From assembly GCF_000499845.2 (NCBI RefSeq), contig NC_023749.2, forward strand, positions 13,409,147 through 13,473,146: a stretch of 64,000 nt of DNA. Direction: 5' to 3'. The translations under genes were made by a program, and so were the position numbers. Shown in pieces: positions 1-12,325 of the stretch. Below the pieces are notes generated by a model. That model saw only the letters and a list, made by a program, of their open reading frames with translations, was not told the origin of the DNA and did not search any database. Numbering within the stretch: position 1 is the stretch's first letter; every line of letters starts with the position of its first letter. This DNA is from Phaseolus vulgaris. Its lineage: Eukaryota; Streptophyta; Magnoliopsida; Fabales; Fabaceae.

Positions 1-394
1 ATCCATACTGACTATACAAATTAATTGTTTCGTGTGTACGTGAGACATCACAAGGAAACATTTTTGTTTCTGATGTGCAGATCACGGACTATTTAATATT
101 ACAAGATGGGTTAGCAAAATATCTTTATAGAACTGTAAGGGTTTTGGTACGTCTGATTTTTGGATCAATATTTAAATGAGTTTGGGCACATTAAGGAAGA
201 TTTTTTAAATATAGAAAAAATACCCTTAAATTTCTAAAGATATCCTAGAATTTCGGATAATACATAGATTGTATTGAATGCTACAACATCAAGTGTTGTC
301 AATCTGTCCAAGCAAAAATTCTTGTCCAAGTACAATATAGAAGAAAAGTAGGCCGAATAAGTGAGCCCATTAACTCTCAATCTACTCGATTTCA
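1..394. other. Unique-looking left flank of satellite A
   Basis: AT-rich sequence without recognisable coding content or internal repetition. Similarity to satellite A starts around 395-400, where a stretch matching the conserved 'gaaacaacgaaaat' part of the monomer appears. I see no gene, RNA or element terminus here, so this looks like the edge of the satellite array. Confidence 0.5.
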
Positions 395-3300
395 GTACGA
401 AACAACGAAAATATCTAAGTAAAATAAGCATAGTTCCTTTTTAAATATATTTTTGAATTTTTTTTTAAACAAACTAATTTTATTGTAAAATATATTTTAT
501 TTGCAGAATTGTAGGGTTACTTAAGAGGGAGAAAGCGCAAAACAAATGGATCCACTTTATTATGTATTAATTGTTCTTTGGCACGTTCTTTTTACATTCC
601 CACCAGATATTTCAGGAGTTAATATTTGCAAGAATTGAAATTTCAAAGTATTAATTGGTTGGGTGTACAAGTGAATATTTGCAAGAATTGAAGGCAATAC
701 TTCGTGCATCATATCAATCTTTATGAAAAAAACGAAAATGTCCTTCAATAAAATGAGTCCTAATCCCTTTTTAAGAATATTTTTCTAAATTATTTTTTTA
801 AAACAAACTTACTTTATTATAAAATACTTTTTTCAGAATTTAATTTTTTTGAATTCTATATCAAATTTTATTTTTGGAAACAAATAATATGCTTTTCCAT
901 AATAAATTCATATTCAAAAAAGATATTTTTGGAAAATTTAAAGTATTAAATGGTTGGGTGTACAAGGAATTTGCAGAATTGAAAGTTCACTTAAGTGATA
1001 GAAAACCCAAAACAAATGGGATCTAATTTTTATTTATTAATTATTTTTTGGCACCTTCTTTTGACATTCCCACCAGATATTTCATGAGTGAATATTTGCA
1101 AGAATTGAAGGCAATACTTCCTGCACCATATCAATCTGTAAGAAACAACGAAAATGTCATTTAATAAAATGAGCCCTGATCCTTTTTAAGAATATATTTT
1201 TGAATCATTTTTTTGAAATGAATTTATTTTATTGCAAAATTGTTTTTTGAGAATTTAATTTCGTATTCTATTTGAAATTTTATTTTTGAAATAAAATAAT
1301 ATGCTTTTCAAGAATTAATTCCAATTCGAAAAATTTATTTTTCGAAATTTCAAAGTATTAATTGGTTGGGTGTACAAGGAATTTGCAGAATTGTAAGGTC
1401 ACTTAAGAGAGAGAAAGCGCAAAACAAATGAGATCCAATTTATTATGTATTAATTGTTTTTTGGCATCCTTTTTTGACATTCCCACCTGATATTTCATGA
1501 GTGAATATATGCAAGAATTGAAGGCAATACTTCGTGCATCATATCAATCTGTATAAATCAATGAAAATTTCCTTTAATAAAATGAGCTCTGATCCCTTTA
1601 TAAGAATATATTTTTGAATTATTTTTTTAAAACAAACCTATTTTATTATAAGATACTTTTTTTCAGAATTTAATTTATTGAATTCTATTTCAAATTTTAT
1701 TTTTGGAAAAAAAAAATATGCTTTTCCATAATAAATTCTTATTCAAAAAATTTATTTTTGGAAATTTTAATGTATTAATTGGTTGGGTGTACAATGAATT
1801 TGCAGAATTCAAGGGTCACTTATGTGAGAGAAAGCGCAAAACAAATAGGATCCAATTTGTTATTTCTTAATTATTTTTTGGCACCTTCTTTTGACATTCC
1901 CACCAGATATTTCATTAGTGAATATTTGCAAGAATTGAAGGCAATACTTCTTGCACCATATCAATCTATATGAAACAACGAAAATGTTCTTTAATAAAAT
2001 GAGCCCTGTTCCTTTTTAAGAATATATTTTGAATCATTTTTTTAAAACGAATTTATTTTATTGCAAAACGGTTTTTTGAGAACTTAATTTCGTTTTCTAT
2101 TTTAAATTTTATTTTTGAAACAAAATAATATGCTTTTCCAGAATTAATTCCAATTCAAAAATATTATTTTTGGATTCAAAGTATTAATTGGTTGGGTGTA
2201 CAAGGAATTTGCAGAATTGTAGGCTGACTTAAGAGAGAGAAAGCGCAAAACAAATGGGATCCAATTTATTATGTATTAATTGTTTTTTGGCACTTTTTTT
2301 AACATTCCCACCAGATATTTCTTGAGTGAATATTTGCAAGAATTGAAGGCAATACTTCGTGCACCATATTAATCTGTATGAAACAACGAAAATGTCTGTT
2401 AATAAAATGAGCCTGATCCCTTTTTAAGAATATATTTTTTAATTATTTTTTTAAAACAAACTTATTTTATTATAAAATACTTTTTTCAGAATTTAATATT
2501 TTGAATTGCATTTCAAATTTTTTTTTGGAAACAAATAATATGCTTTTCAATAATAAATTCATATTCAAAAAAATTATTTTTGGAAATTTTAAAGTATTAA
2601 TTGGTTGGGTGTACAATGAATTTGCAGAATTGAAGAGTCACTTAAGTGAGAGAAAGCGCAAAACAAATGGGATCCTATTTGTTATTTATTAATTATTTTT
2701 TGGCACCTTCTTTTGACATTCCCACCAGATATTCTATGAGTGAATATTTGCAAGAATTGAAGGCAATACTTCCTGCACCATATCAATTTGTATGAAACAA
2801 CGAAAATATCTTTTAATAAAATGAGCCCTTTTCCTTTTTAAAAATATATTTTTTAATCATTTTTTTAAAACGAATTTATTTTATTGCAAATTGGTTTTTT
2901 GAGAATTTAATTTCGTATTCTATTTTAAATTTTATTTTTGAAACAAAATAATATGCTTTTCCAGAATTAATTCCAATTCAAAAAATTTATTTTTCGAAAT
3001 TTCAAAGTATTAATTGGTTGGGTGTACAAAGAATTTGCATAATTGTAGGGTCACTTAAGAGAGAGAAACTTCAAAACAAATGGGATCCAATTTATTATGT
3101 ATTAATTGTTTTTTGGAACCTTTTTTTGATATTCACATAAGATATTTCATGAGTGAACATTTACAAGAATTGAAGACAATACTTCGTGAACCATTTTAAT
3201 TTGTATGAAACAACGAAAATTTCCTTTAATAAAATGAGCCGTAAACCCTTTTTAAGAATATATTTTTGAATCATTTTTTTTAAAACAAACTTATTTTATT

Positions 3301-5768
3301 ATAAAATACCTTTTTCATAATTTAATTTTTTGAATTCTATTTGAAATTTTATTTTTGGAAAAAAATAATATGCTTTTCCATAATAAATTCATATTCAAAA
3401 AATTTATTTGTGGAATTTTTATAGTATTAATTGGTTGGGTGTACAAGGAATTTGCAGAATTGAAGGGTCACTTAAGTGAGAGAAAGCGCAAAACAAAGGG
3501 GATCCAATTTATTATTTATTAATTTTTTTTGGCACCTTCTTTTGACATTCCCACCAGATATTTCATGAGTGAATTTTTGCAAGAATTGAAGGCAATACTT
3601 CCTACACCATATCAATCTGTATGAAACAACGAAAATGTCTTTAAATAAAATGAGCCCTAATCCTTTTTAAGAATATACTTTTGAATCATTTTTTTAAAAC
3701 GAATGTATTTTATTGCAAATTGGTTTTTTGAGAATTTAATTTCGTATTCTATTTTAAATTTTATTTTTGAAACAAAATAATATGCATTTCCAGAATTAAT
3801 TCCAATTCAAAAAATTCATTTTTGGAAATTTCAAAGTATTAATTGGTTAGGTGTACAACGAATTTGCAGAATTGAAGGGTCACTTAAGAGAGAGAAAGCG
3901 CAAAACAAATGGGATCCAATTTATTATGTATTAATTGTTTTTTGGCACCTTCTTTTGACATTCCCATCAGATATTTCATGAGGGAATATTTTCAAGAATT
4001 GAAGGCAATACTTCCTGCACCATATCAATCTGTATGAAACAACAAAAATCTCCTTTAATAAAATGAGCTCGGATCCTTTTTAAGAATATATTTTTGAATC
4101 AATTTTTTAAAACGAATTTCTTTTATGGCAAAATGGTTTTTTGAGAATTTAATTTCGTATTATATTTTAAATTTTATTTTTGAAACAAAATAATATGCTT
4201 TTCCATAATTAATTCCAATTCAAAAAATTCATTTTTGGAAATTTCAAAGTCTTAATTGGTTGGGTTTATAAGGAATTTGCATAATTGTAGGGTCACTTAA
4301 GAGAGAGAAAGCGCAAAACCAATGGGATCCACTTTATTATGTATTAATTGTTTTTTGGCACGTTCTTTTTACATTCCCACCAGATATTTCAGGAGTGAAT
4401 ATTTGCAAGAATTGAAGGCAATACTTCCTGCACCATATCAATATGTATGAAACAACGAAAATGTCATTGAAAAAAAATGAGCCCTGATCCCTTTTTAAGA
4501 ATATATTTTTGAATCATTTTTTTAAAACGAATTTATTTTATTGCAAAATGGTTTTTTTAGAATTTAATTTCGTATTCTATTTTAAATTTTATTTTTGAAA
4601 CAAAATAATATGCTTTTCCAGAATTAATTCCAATTCAAAAAATTCATTTTTGGAAATTTCAAATTATTAATTGGTTAGGTGTACAAGGAATTTGCAGAAT
4701 TGAAGGGTCACTTAAGAGAGAGAAAGAGCAAAACAAATGGGATCCAATTTATTATGTATTAATTGTTTTTTGGCACCTTCTTTTGACATTCCCACCAGAT
4801 ATTTCAGGAGTGAATATTTGCAAGAATTGAAGACAATACTTCCTGCACCATATCAATATGTATGAAACAACGAAAATATCATTTTAAAAAATTAGCCCTG
4901 ATCCCTTTTTAAGAATATATTTTTGAATCATTTTTTTAAAACGAATTTATTTTATTGCAAAATGGTTTTTTGAGAATTTAATTTCGTATTCTATTTTAAA
5001 TTTTATTTTTGAAAAAAAACAAATATGCTTTTCTTGAATTAATTCCAATTCAAAAATATTATTTTTGGAAATTTCAAAGTATTAATTGGTTGGGTGTACA
5101 AGAAATTTGTAAAATTGAAGGGTCAGTTAAGAGAGAGAAAGAGCAAAACAAATGGAATCCACTTTATTATGTATTAATTGTTTTTTGGGACCTTCTTTTG
5201 ACATTCCTAACAGATCTTTCATGAGTGAATATTTGCAAGAATTGAAATCAATCTGTATGGAACAATGAAAATGTCCTTAAGTAAAATGAGGCCTGATCCC
5301 TTTTTAAGAATATATTTTTGAATTATTTTTTTAAAACGAACTTATTTTATTGTTTTTGAGAATTTAATTTTTTGAATTCTATTTGAAATTTTATTTTTTG
5401 AAAAAAATAATATGCTTTTCCATAATAAATTCCAATTCAAAAAAATTATTTTTTGAAAATTTTAAAGTATTAATTGGTTGGGTGTACAAGGAATTTGCAG
5501 AATTGAAGTGTCACTTAAGAGAGAGAAAGCACAAAAGAAATGGGATCCAATTTGTTATGTATTAATTGTTTTTTGGCACCTTCTTTTGACATTCCCACCA
5601 GATATTTCATGAGTGAATATTTGCAAGAATTGTAGGCAATACTTCCTGCACCATATTAATCTGTATGAAACAACGAAAATTTCCTTTAATAAAATGAGCC
5701 CTGATCCATTTTTAAGAATATATTTTTGAATCATTTTTTTACAACGAATTTATTTTATTGCAAAATGG
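395..5768. repeat. Satellite A, block 1 (monomer about 414 bp)
   Basis: Tandem monomers of roughly 411-416 bp. The landmark 'ggttgggtgtacaa' recurs near 1363, 1779, 2189, 2603, 3017, 3432, 3846, 4257 and 4673. Other constant landmarks are 'aaacaaatgggatcc' (a BamHI site in most copies) and 'cccaccagatatttcatgag'. Two monomer types alternate over much of the block: one reads 'gaatttaatttcgtattc' after a G/T-rich stretch, the other 'gaatttaattttttgaattc'. This gives a dimeric higher-order unit of about 828 bp. The first monomers (395 to about 950) are shortened and more divergent, as expected at an array edge. Short reading frames inside are by-products of the repeat and not genes. Confidence 0.95.
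5762..5768. repeat. Target-site duplication of the LINE, left copy
   Basis: AAAATGG occurs directly before the first LINE base and again at 15083-15089, directly after the LINE's short A-run. In an uninterrupted satellite A monomer the sequence reads 'gcaaaatggttttttgag', so removing the LINE plus one copy restores the satellite. A 7-bp duplication of variable length is normal for target-primed reverse transcription. Confidence 0.8.
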
Positions 5769-6664
5769 TGTAAGACAAGGTGATCCATTGTCTCCTTTAC
5801 TTTTTTGTCTTGCAGAGGAAGTTCTTAGTAGAGGTATATCTAAGCTTGTGCATGATAAGAATATTTTAAATATGGCTAGTCCGAAAGGTTATCTCACTCC
5901 CTCTCATATTTTGTATGCTGATGACATTTTTATTTTTTGTAGGGGGATATTAAGTCTTTTCGAAATTTGAGTACTTTTCTTAAAACATATGGTGATTTTT
6001 CCGGTGAATATATTAATAACTCTAAAAGTAGTTTCTTCACCATGGATAATTCTCCAAGATTTGTCACCAAAATTCAAAATATTTTCTTGTGGTCATGGTT
6101 GTTTGCCTTTCAATTATTTAGGAGTGCCTATCTTTGTTGGTGCTCCAAAGTGTCAAATTGAAGCTAGCATCTTGGAAAGGTAAATCTCTTAGCATGATGG
6201 GTCGGATCCAGCTGGTCAATACAGTGATTACTGGATTTCTAGCTTATAGTTTTAATATGTATAAATGGCCTGTTTCACTTATTAAGCAAGTTGAGCAGTG
6301 GTACCGGAATTTTATTTGGACTGATGATATTATGAAAAAATGTATCGCTACCGTTAATTGGGCGAAAATTTGTTCACCTCTTGAGGATGAAGGCTTGAAT
6401 ATTATTAATCTTCATCATGAAAATAATGCATATCTTCTTAAGCTTGCTTGGAACTTTGCTTATAGCGACAAACCTTGGTCTTTACTCTTGAAAGCCAGAG
6501 TTCTTAAATCAAAATACGAGTTTAGAATGGTTTATAGATCCTCCTCTCTTTGGCTTGGAATTAAACAATTTCATTCTATCATACTTGATTATACTTCTTG
6601 GACTGTTGGTACAGGTTCTTTTATTAATTCTGGAATGATAAATGGTGTTCTACTACTTCTTTAG
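5769..6664 (+). pseudogene. LINE reverse transcriptase, palm to connection (broken)
   Basis: The first part reads through the conserved plant L1 RT block GVRQGDPLSPLLF and the catalytic motif ILYADDIFIF near 5915. The frame then shifts at a run of five G near 5941-5945, continues in another frame through STFLKTYGDFSGEYI and LGVPIFVG, and shifts again near 6170 into a long stretch (MMGRIQLVNTVITGFLAYSF to about 6660). Each segment fits the next in the family order, so these are indel frameshifts in one ancestral ORF. No upstream start exists because the element is 5'-truncated. No active protein is expected. Confidence 0.85.
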
Positions 6665-7119
6665 CAAATATTGCAGGGTTATCTGATGGGGCTAGCATTC
6701 CGGATACAGTCTCTCAATTTTGGTCAGGTTATGATTGGAATATTCCCTTATCATTACAGCAGATGCCGCATTTTTTTTAATCATATCATGGTTAGAGAGG
6801 AACAAGATATTCCTAATTGGATTCTAGATGAGTCTGGTCGTTTCACTCTTAAATCGGCTAGGACTTTTTTCTTGGAACCAGGAGTTCCATGTGGTTGGGG
6901 TAAGTTCACTTGGTCTTCATCTATTCCGCCTTCCAAAACTCTAGTACTATGGAAAAATTTTCATGGGCGACTTCCTACAAATTTGCATATTCAGAATAAG
7001 GGTTTGCATATATGTTCTATGTGTAGGCTTTGTGAAAAGCATGAAGAATCTATTCAACATCTATTTTTTGAATGTTCTAATGCATTACATATTTGGAGTT
7101 GGGTTCGGCAGATTTTTCT
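6665..7119 (+). pseudogene. LINE zf-RVT (zinc-binding RT C-terminal) segment
   Basis: Open stretch with WILDESGRFTLKSARTFF followed by the W-x-S/P-K-x-LVLWKNFHGRLPT and CSMCRLCEKHEESIQHLFFEC patterns. These are the conserved cysteine/histidine signature of the zf-RVT domain at the end of plant L1 reverse transcriptases. The reading is cut at 7119 by the solo LTR and resumes after 8267 with the segment leading into RNase H. Part of the same broken LINE ORF. Confidence 0.85.
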
Positions 7120-8262
7120 TGTTAGAATGGATGGCTTTAAACTAGAGGGGGGGGTGAATTGTTTAAAGAGGGTTTTCGCAAACTTTTAAGTCAAGAATGA
7201 AATTATCTCAAGAAACAATTGATTTAGGAATCTAGTTTGCCAAAACAGCAAGCAAAAACAGCAGTACCAGAAAAACAATCGGTTGTTTCGCAAAAACAAT
7301 CGGTTGTTTATACCAGCAAACAAATATCAAAACTGAATTTAAAGAGATTAAGGATAGAGAGATTGCACACAGATGATTATACTGGTTCACTCTAAACCCA
7401 GAGCTACATCCAGTCTTCTCAGAAACCACTGAGGAATTCCACTAAGCAATCACACCTTGATCACTTACACCACAACCAAGAAAGTGACATTGATCCCCTC
7501 AAGACACACACTTCTCTTGGCCAACACACCAACACTAAGATTGTTGATCTTGATCCCCTCAAGAACACACAACAAATCTCAGCAAACACACAAACGAAAC
7601 TTGTTCAACAGAGTACAAGGATTACACTTGTTACAGAAGATAATCTGAAATCAATACAAGCCAAAATTCTATTCCACACACTTTGATCAATCACAAACTC
7701 TAGGCAATCTCAACTCTTTGAAAAACTCAAAATCTGTATTCTTCTTAAAACTGAAATCTGTTTTTCTGAATATATTCAAAGATGTTGTTTGTTATCAAAT
7801 CTTAACAAACTCTTAATTGCATTTAAGGATTGGTCAAAGCATTTAAAGACTGAAGCGTAAACAGTTAAAATCATTTAAAGCTCAGTCAAAGTTAAAACAG
7901 TTTTTCTGTTATGGTACCAAAAAAAAAACAATCGGTTGTTTCCTCGAATCAATCGGTTGTTTTGGTTCTAACAGTTCAACCACTTGAAAAACAGTTTTCA
8001 ATCTTTTCTAAAAACATCTAAGTATAAACAATCGGTTGTTTCGACAAAACAATCGGTTGTTTTTAACTTAGTTTGAAAAACATTTTTCTTTCAAAAAGAT
8101 TGAGAATGCTTATGCTTTGGATTCAATCACAGAGTGGATTACAAAACTCAAACTACCCCATAACCTATCTAGGACAGCACAGCAACAGCAAGCACAACCA
8201 AGCCTTCAACATCCTTCAAAGGGTTTTGATTCTTCAAAGCTTGAACACCACTTGGTTCAACA
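7120..8262 (-). mobile_element. Solo LTR of the SIRE-like copia family (copia A family)
   Basis: 1143 bp beginning TGTTAGAAT and ending TTCAACA on the + strand. It is flanked by a perfect 5-bp target duplication TTTCT (7115-7119 and 8263-8267), and it interrupts the LINE between the zf-RVT and RNase H segments. It matches the LTRs of copia A at 27701-28826 and 22511-23385 along its length and in the same orientation, which for the element is the minus strand. No internal sequence is present, so it most likely arose by LTR-LTR recombination. It contains three pairs of the CAATCGGTTG dyad described in the findings. Confidence 0.93.
7276..8062. promoter_or_regulatory. Three dyad-motif pairs in the solo LTR, 21-bp spacing
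   Basis: CAATCGGTTGTTT starts at 7276 and 7297, at 7929 and 7950, and at 8029 and 8050. In each pair the starts are 21 bp apart and the sites have the same orientation. The core is a pseudo-palindrome (CAAyCGrTTG). CGGTTG also fits the plant MYB consensus CNGTTR, but MYB binding is my inference. Confidence 0.6.
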
Positions 8263-8942
8263 TTTCTTACTTCTCATTTCTCTAATAAGGATGATCTTCT
8301 TTCTTTTATTAAGAGTGATGGTAGTCCTTTGGTTAAATTGATTAAGCTTGCTGTGACAACCTTTTCTATATGGATGATATGGCGTATGAGGAATTATGCT
8401 AGATTTCAGGATAAGATTGAGGTTTCTAAGGCTATTTCGGTAATTAAAGATTTAACTTGTCTAGTGGGAAATTCGTCTAAAGCTTCAATGAAGAATGATA
8501 TGTTGGATTTCAACGTGATTAAGTTTTTGGGTATTAAGACTCGTAGTGGGAAAGTTCTTCGTCCTCTTCCTGTTAGATGGGAATTTCCTTCACCAGGCTG
8601 GGTTAAAATTAACACTGATGGGGCTGCTAAGGGGTATCCTGGTCTTGCTACTTGTGGAGGTATTTTTCGTGGGAGTATGGGAGAATTTATTGGTGCTTTT
8701 TCAGGGTTTCTTGAAGTTCATACTGCTTTGGTTGCTGAGTTTTATGGAGTTATACATGCTATGGAGGAAGCTCAAAAGATGGGACATACTAATGTTTGGA
8801 TTGAATGTGATCCTGTCTTGGTTTGTGCTGCGTTTACTGTTAGGACTAATGTTACGTGGATGCTTCGTAATCGATAGAATATTTGTCTTAATTTCTATAG
8901 GACAATCAGGTTTAGGGTTACTCATATTTTTCGTGAGGGAAA
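8263..8942 (+). pseudogene. LINE RNase H domain, first part
   Basis: After the solo LTR the LINE ORF continues (KLIKLAVTTFSIWMIWRMRN) and enters a plant-type RNase H (RVT_3). The expected catalytic residues are visible: Asp in KINTDGAAKG, Glu in ALVAEFYGVIHAME and Asp in WIECDPVLV. An in-frame TAG at 8875-8877 interrupts it. The same frame continues to FREG, where copia B is inserted at 8943. Confidence 0.85.
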
Positions 8943-9385
8943 TGTAAGAAATTATGTAAATTAATTTCTATAAAGTGACTCACATGACTTAGAGTTTGGG
9001 CTTTGGGCCCGAATATGATTTAATAATAATAATAGAATTAAAGACCCATTGGTTAATGTGAGAAATATATATCTGATGATATACCTAATGGAAAACCTAC
9101 ATCTGATGGAGATTGGGTACTAAAGGTTATAGGGTTCTGTCTCTGCAAATAATAGTTGTCTCACTGTTAACCATCACGAAAGTATGTGACAAGTACGGAA
9201 TTGCTAAGAGATAGATTGGGACAAAGGAGATAAAGTAACTGCTCAATTAGGATCACTCATGGATCAAGGTAAGTGCCTATTCCTTCTTGATTGTATGATT
9301 GTGTGAGAATCATGATATGATAAGATCTATATGTGAACATAATTGTATGTGTTCAATTTACGTTTATTCATGTTTTAAACTTACA
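8943..9385 (+). repeat. Copia B 5' LTR (443 bp)
   Basis: Begins TGTAAGAAATTATG and ends AAACTTACA, with short inverted termini (TGTAAG/CTTACA). It is almost identical to 14334-14777. I see no clear TATA box; 'gaaatatatatc' near 9061 is the nearest AT-rich candidate. Confidence 0.95.
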
Positions 9386-9387
9386 TG

Positions 9388-9399
9388 TGGTATCAGAGC
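9388..9399 (+). promoter_or_regulatory. Copia B primer-binding site
   Basis: TGGTATCAGAGC lies two bases after the 5' LTR. This is the standard plant copia PBS, complementary to the 3' end of initiator methionyl tRNA. Confidence 0.95.
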
Positions 9400-10975
9400 C
9401 TCGTTGCTCATGTTGTGATTCTCCATTAATGTTTTTCCAAAATCAAATAACCCTAATTTTAAAATATTCCCAATTTAAGAACACTAATTTTAAAATTAGG
9501 GTTTATAAATTAAGGTTTTCATTCCTCTATGATAGTTCCCTAATTGTCCTAAACCATCAAAATTAAAGAACCCTAATTTTAATTAATCCCAATTGAAGAA
9601 CCCTAATTTTTAAAATTAGGGTTTATGGATCAACGCCATTAATGGCGTAAAACCTTTTGAACCCAAACGCAAGAACGATGGCTGCTGCGGCGCGATGGTT
9701 CGCGCAGAACGATGGCTGCTGCTGCTGCGGCACGATGACTCATTGTGAGAGGGGTGGTTAACGGCATCCCTGCAGCTTAAGCAATTTTGCTTCATGAAAA
9801 AGAAGCAAATTTGATTTACTGTGCCTTAGATTATCAATTTTATTAATATTATATTAGAAATATAAAATAATGAAATACGTCAATTTTATTAATATTATAT
9901 TATAATATAAAATAATAAAATGCATGAAAAGAATCCAATTAGTGAATCCATGTATGAATTATTCTCTGCCATCATGAAATGCATGAATTCTTTGCTACAA
10001 CACATATTAAAGTTTAATCAATTGTTACTTTTCTGTAATTTAGATTATGTTATAATGTAATTAAATTTACATTTAAATTAAACTTTAATTAATTAATTAA
10101 AAGTGAGTAACGAAAAATTATTTTTTGTTTTATGTATCATTTTTTTTAATGTAATTTAATTTACGTTAAATTAAAGTTTTAATGAAATTTTATTATGTTC
10201 ATTAAATTAAAGTTTAATTAATTGATTGAAAGTGAGGAATGGAAAATTATTTTTCCGCTTTATGTATTAATTTTTTAAATTAAGATTATGGAATTATTTG
10301 TATGATAGATTTGTAATCACCAAAGTGATCAAATCTTTATGTTTTATTTAATTCCAAATTATGGATGATGAAATTTTATTTCAATTAATGATATTATTTA
10401 TGAAATTATTTGTATGATATATTTGTAATCACCAAAGTGATCAAATCTTTATGTTTTATTTAATTCCAAATTATGGATGATGAATTTTATTTCAATTAAT
10501 GATATAATTTCTGGAATTATTTGTATGATAGATTTGTTAATCACCAAAGTGATCAAATCTTTAAGTTTTATTTAATTCCAGATTACTGATAAATTTTATT
10601 TCAATTACCTATAGAATGGATGCTAAATTATTTATATATATGGGTAAATGGAAATTCATTATTATAAGACATTTTTTGATCACCCAAAGGTTGATTAGTT
10701 GTTCTTATAATTAATGGATATGATTGTTGGTAGTGAGTATGTGTTATTAGTTTTGCTTGTATATCCAAAGATAACAAGTGTTTCTAGTTAATGCATATAT
10801 CTTACCAAATAAAGTTAATACTATTAGCATCATTATGTTTTGTGTATTAATGAATCTCCCAAACGAGAACATTAGTATACATAAAATGTTTTCTGAATCT
10901 GTATTGTATGTTTAGTTTATGACTCAAAGTATTAATGTTAAGCATGTGTGATCAAGTATCTGTTCCTATATCTTT
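9400..10975 (+). other. Copia B leader, AT-rich, no gene recognised
   Basis: About 1.6 kb between PBS and the first gag similarity. It contains repeated 'aaccctaatttt' phrases (9430-9625), a small GC-rich island with 'gaacgatggctgctg' twice (near 9673 and 9700), AT-rich duplicated phrases near 9835-9910, and the 112-bp tandem repeat listed separately. The gag N-terminus expected here for an intact copia element is not recognisable. Confidence 0.6.
10290..10600. repeat. Tandem repeat of about 112 bp in the copia B leader
   Basis: About 2.7 copies. The phrase 'aattatttgtatgata' begins near 10292, 10404 and 10515, and each copy contains 'caccaaagtgatcaaatc', itself an imperfect inverted repeat around 'ccaaagtg'. 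Copies differ by a few substitutions. Confidence 0.85.
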
Positions 10976-11510
10976 ATGCGAATGAGCATAAGAAGTAATA
11001 TTAAGTTTGCTCTTCCCATAACTGATAGTGCAAAAGAATTTATGAAATTTGTGGAAGAGCGCTCCCAAACTACTGATAAGTCTCTTGTTGGGACATTAAT
11101 GAGTACATTAACCACCATGGAATTTGATGGTTCTCGTACTATGCACGAACATGTCATTGAAATGACTAATATTGCGGCATGACTTAAGTCTATTGGAATG
11201 ACAGTGGATGAGAACTATAACATGTTAGTTCAGGAAGAGACTAGATTGAATAAATCGAGGAAACCACTCTATACACTATGTGAACAATCAGGGAGCTGGA
11301 AAGAAGGTCTTCAAGAAACATGGAAAGGGTAAAGGACCACTGAAGATAAATGAGTCCTCTACTAAGCTCTAGAAGAAGAATGGAAAATGTCATTTATGCA
11401 AGAAATCTGGACATTTCCAAAAGGATTGTCCGAAACGTAAGGCTTGGTTCGAAAAGAAGGGTAAGCATAATGCTTATTATGTATGTTTTGAATCAAACTT
11501 AACTGAAGTT
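10976..11510 (+). pseudogene. Copia B gag remnant with zinc knuckle
   Basis: A gag core segment (DKSLVGTLMSTLTTMEF and MHEHVIEMTNIAA) ends at a TGA at 11180-11182. After apparent deletions the sequence reads LVQEETRL and then the CCHC knuckle CHLCKKSGHFQKDC near 11388-11430. The knuckle segment lies in a different frame with stop codons around it. The N-terminal gag half is absent. Nucleocapsid-type RNA binding is the family role; this copy cannot encode it. Confidence 0.85.
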
Positions 11511-11514
11511 TGAC

Positions 11515-12324
11515 ATAATTCTTGGTGGATCTGGTACTCTTTATGATGGATTATATAGATTGAACCTTGATAATCTATATGTTGAAACTCTTATGACCTC
11601 GCATCATAATGTTGGCACTAAACGTAGTTTAGTGAATGAATGTTCTGCTTTCTTGTGGCACAAACGTTTGGGACATATTTCCAAAGAAATGATGGAGAGA
11701 TTGGTAAAGAATGAAATACTTCCAAGTTTGGAATTTACTGATCTGAATGTATGTGTGGATTGTATTAAAGGCAAACAAACAAAACACACAAAGAAGGGAG
11801 CCACAAGAAGTACTCAGCTTCTTGAAATTATACACACTGATATATGTGGACCTTTTGATGCAAGTTCTTTCAATAAAGAAAGGTATTTTATCACCTTTAT
11901 TGATTATTTTCACATTATGGTTATGTCTATTTACTGCAGTGAATGCCATGGAAGTTTATATAAATGAAGTGGAAAGGCAATTAGACAGAAAGGTGAAAAT
12001 TTTCAGGTCAGATAGAGGTGGTGAATATTATGGAAAGTATGATAAAAGTGGACAACACCCTGGTCCGTTTGCTGAGTTCCTTGAGAGACGTGGTATTTGT
12101 GCTCAATACACAATGCCAGGTACACCACAACAAAATGGTGTTTCAGAAAGGCGTAATCGAACCTTAATGGATATGGATAAGAGCATGTTAAGTAAGTCAA
12201 CTGTACCTGTTTCATTGTGGATGTATGCTTTAAAAACTGCCATGTATCTGTTGAACAGGGTTCCTAGTAAGGCAGTTCAAAAGACACCTTTTTTGAATTG
12301 TAGACAGAAAGGAAACCCAGTTTG
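11515..12324 (+). pseudogene. Copia B pre-integrase and integrase (broken, protease missing)
   Basis: The protease is absent: the text jumps from the end of gag straight into GSGTLYDGLYRLNLD. Then come the GAG-pre-integrase zinc region (FLWHKRLGHIS and CVDCIKGKQTKHTKKG) and the integrase core. The core shows Asp in HTDICGPF, Asp in FRSDRGGEYYG and Glu in NGVSERRNRTL. A frame change near 11905-11945 coincides with a missing stretch between the first two catalytic Asp residues. The frame is lost again near 12300. Confidence 0.88.
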
Positions 12325-12325
12325 A

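Noticed and set aside
1779..5565. Repeated short ORFs of 60-71 codons in satellite A
   Set aside because: They recur with the monomer, vary in frame and start, and resemble no protein; chance frames in a tandem repeat.
7120..8262. Solo LTR as a host gene with KQPIV-type peptide repeats
   Set aside because: TG...CA ends, a 5-bp duplication and matching LTRs elsewhere show that it is a solo LTR; the peptide repeats are translations of the dyad motif.
9388..9399. TGGTATCAGAGC sites as tRNA gene remnants
   Set aside because: Position right after LTRs shows primer-binding sites; no cloverleaf sequence surrounds them.
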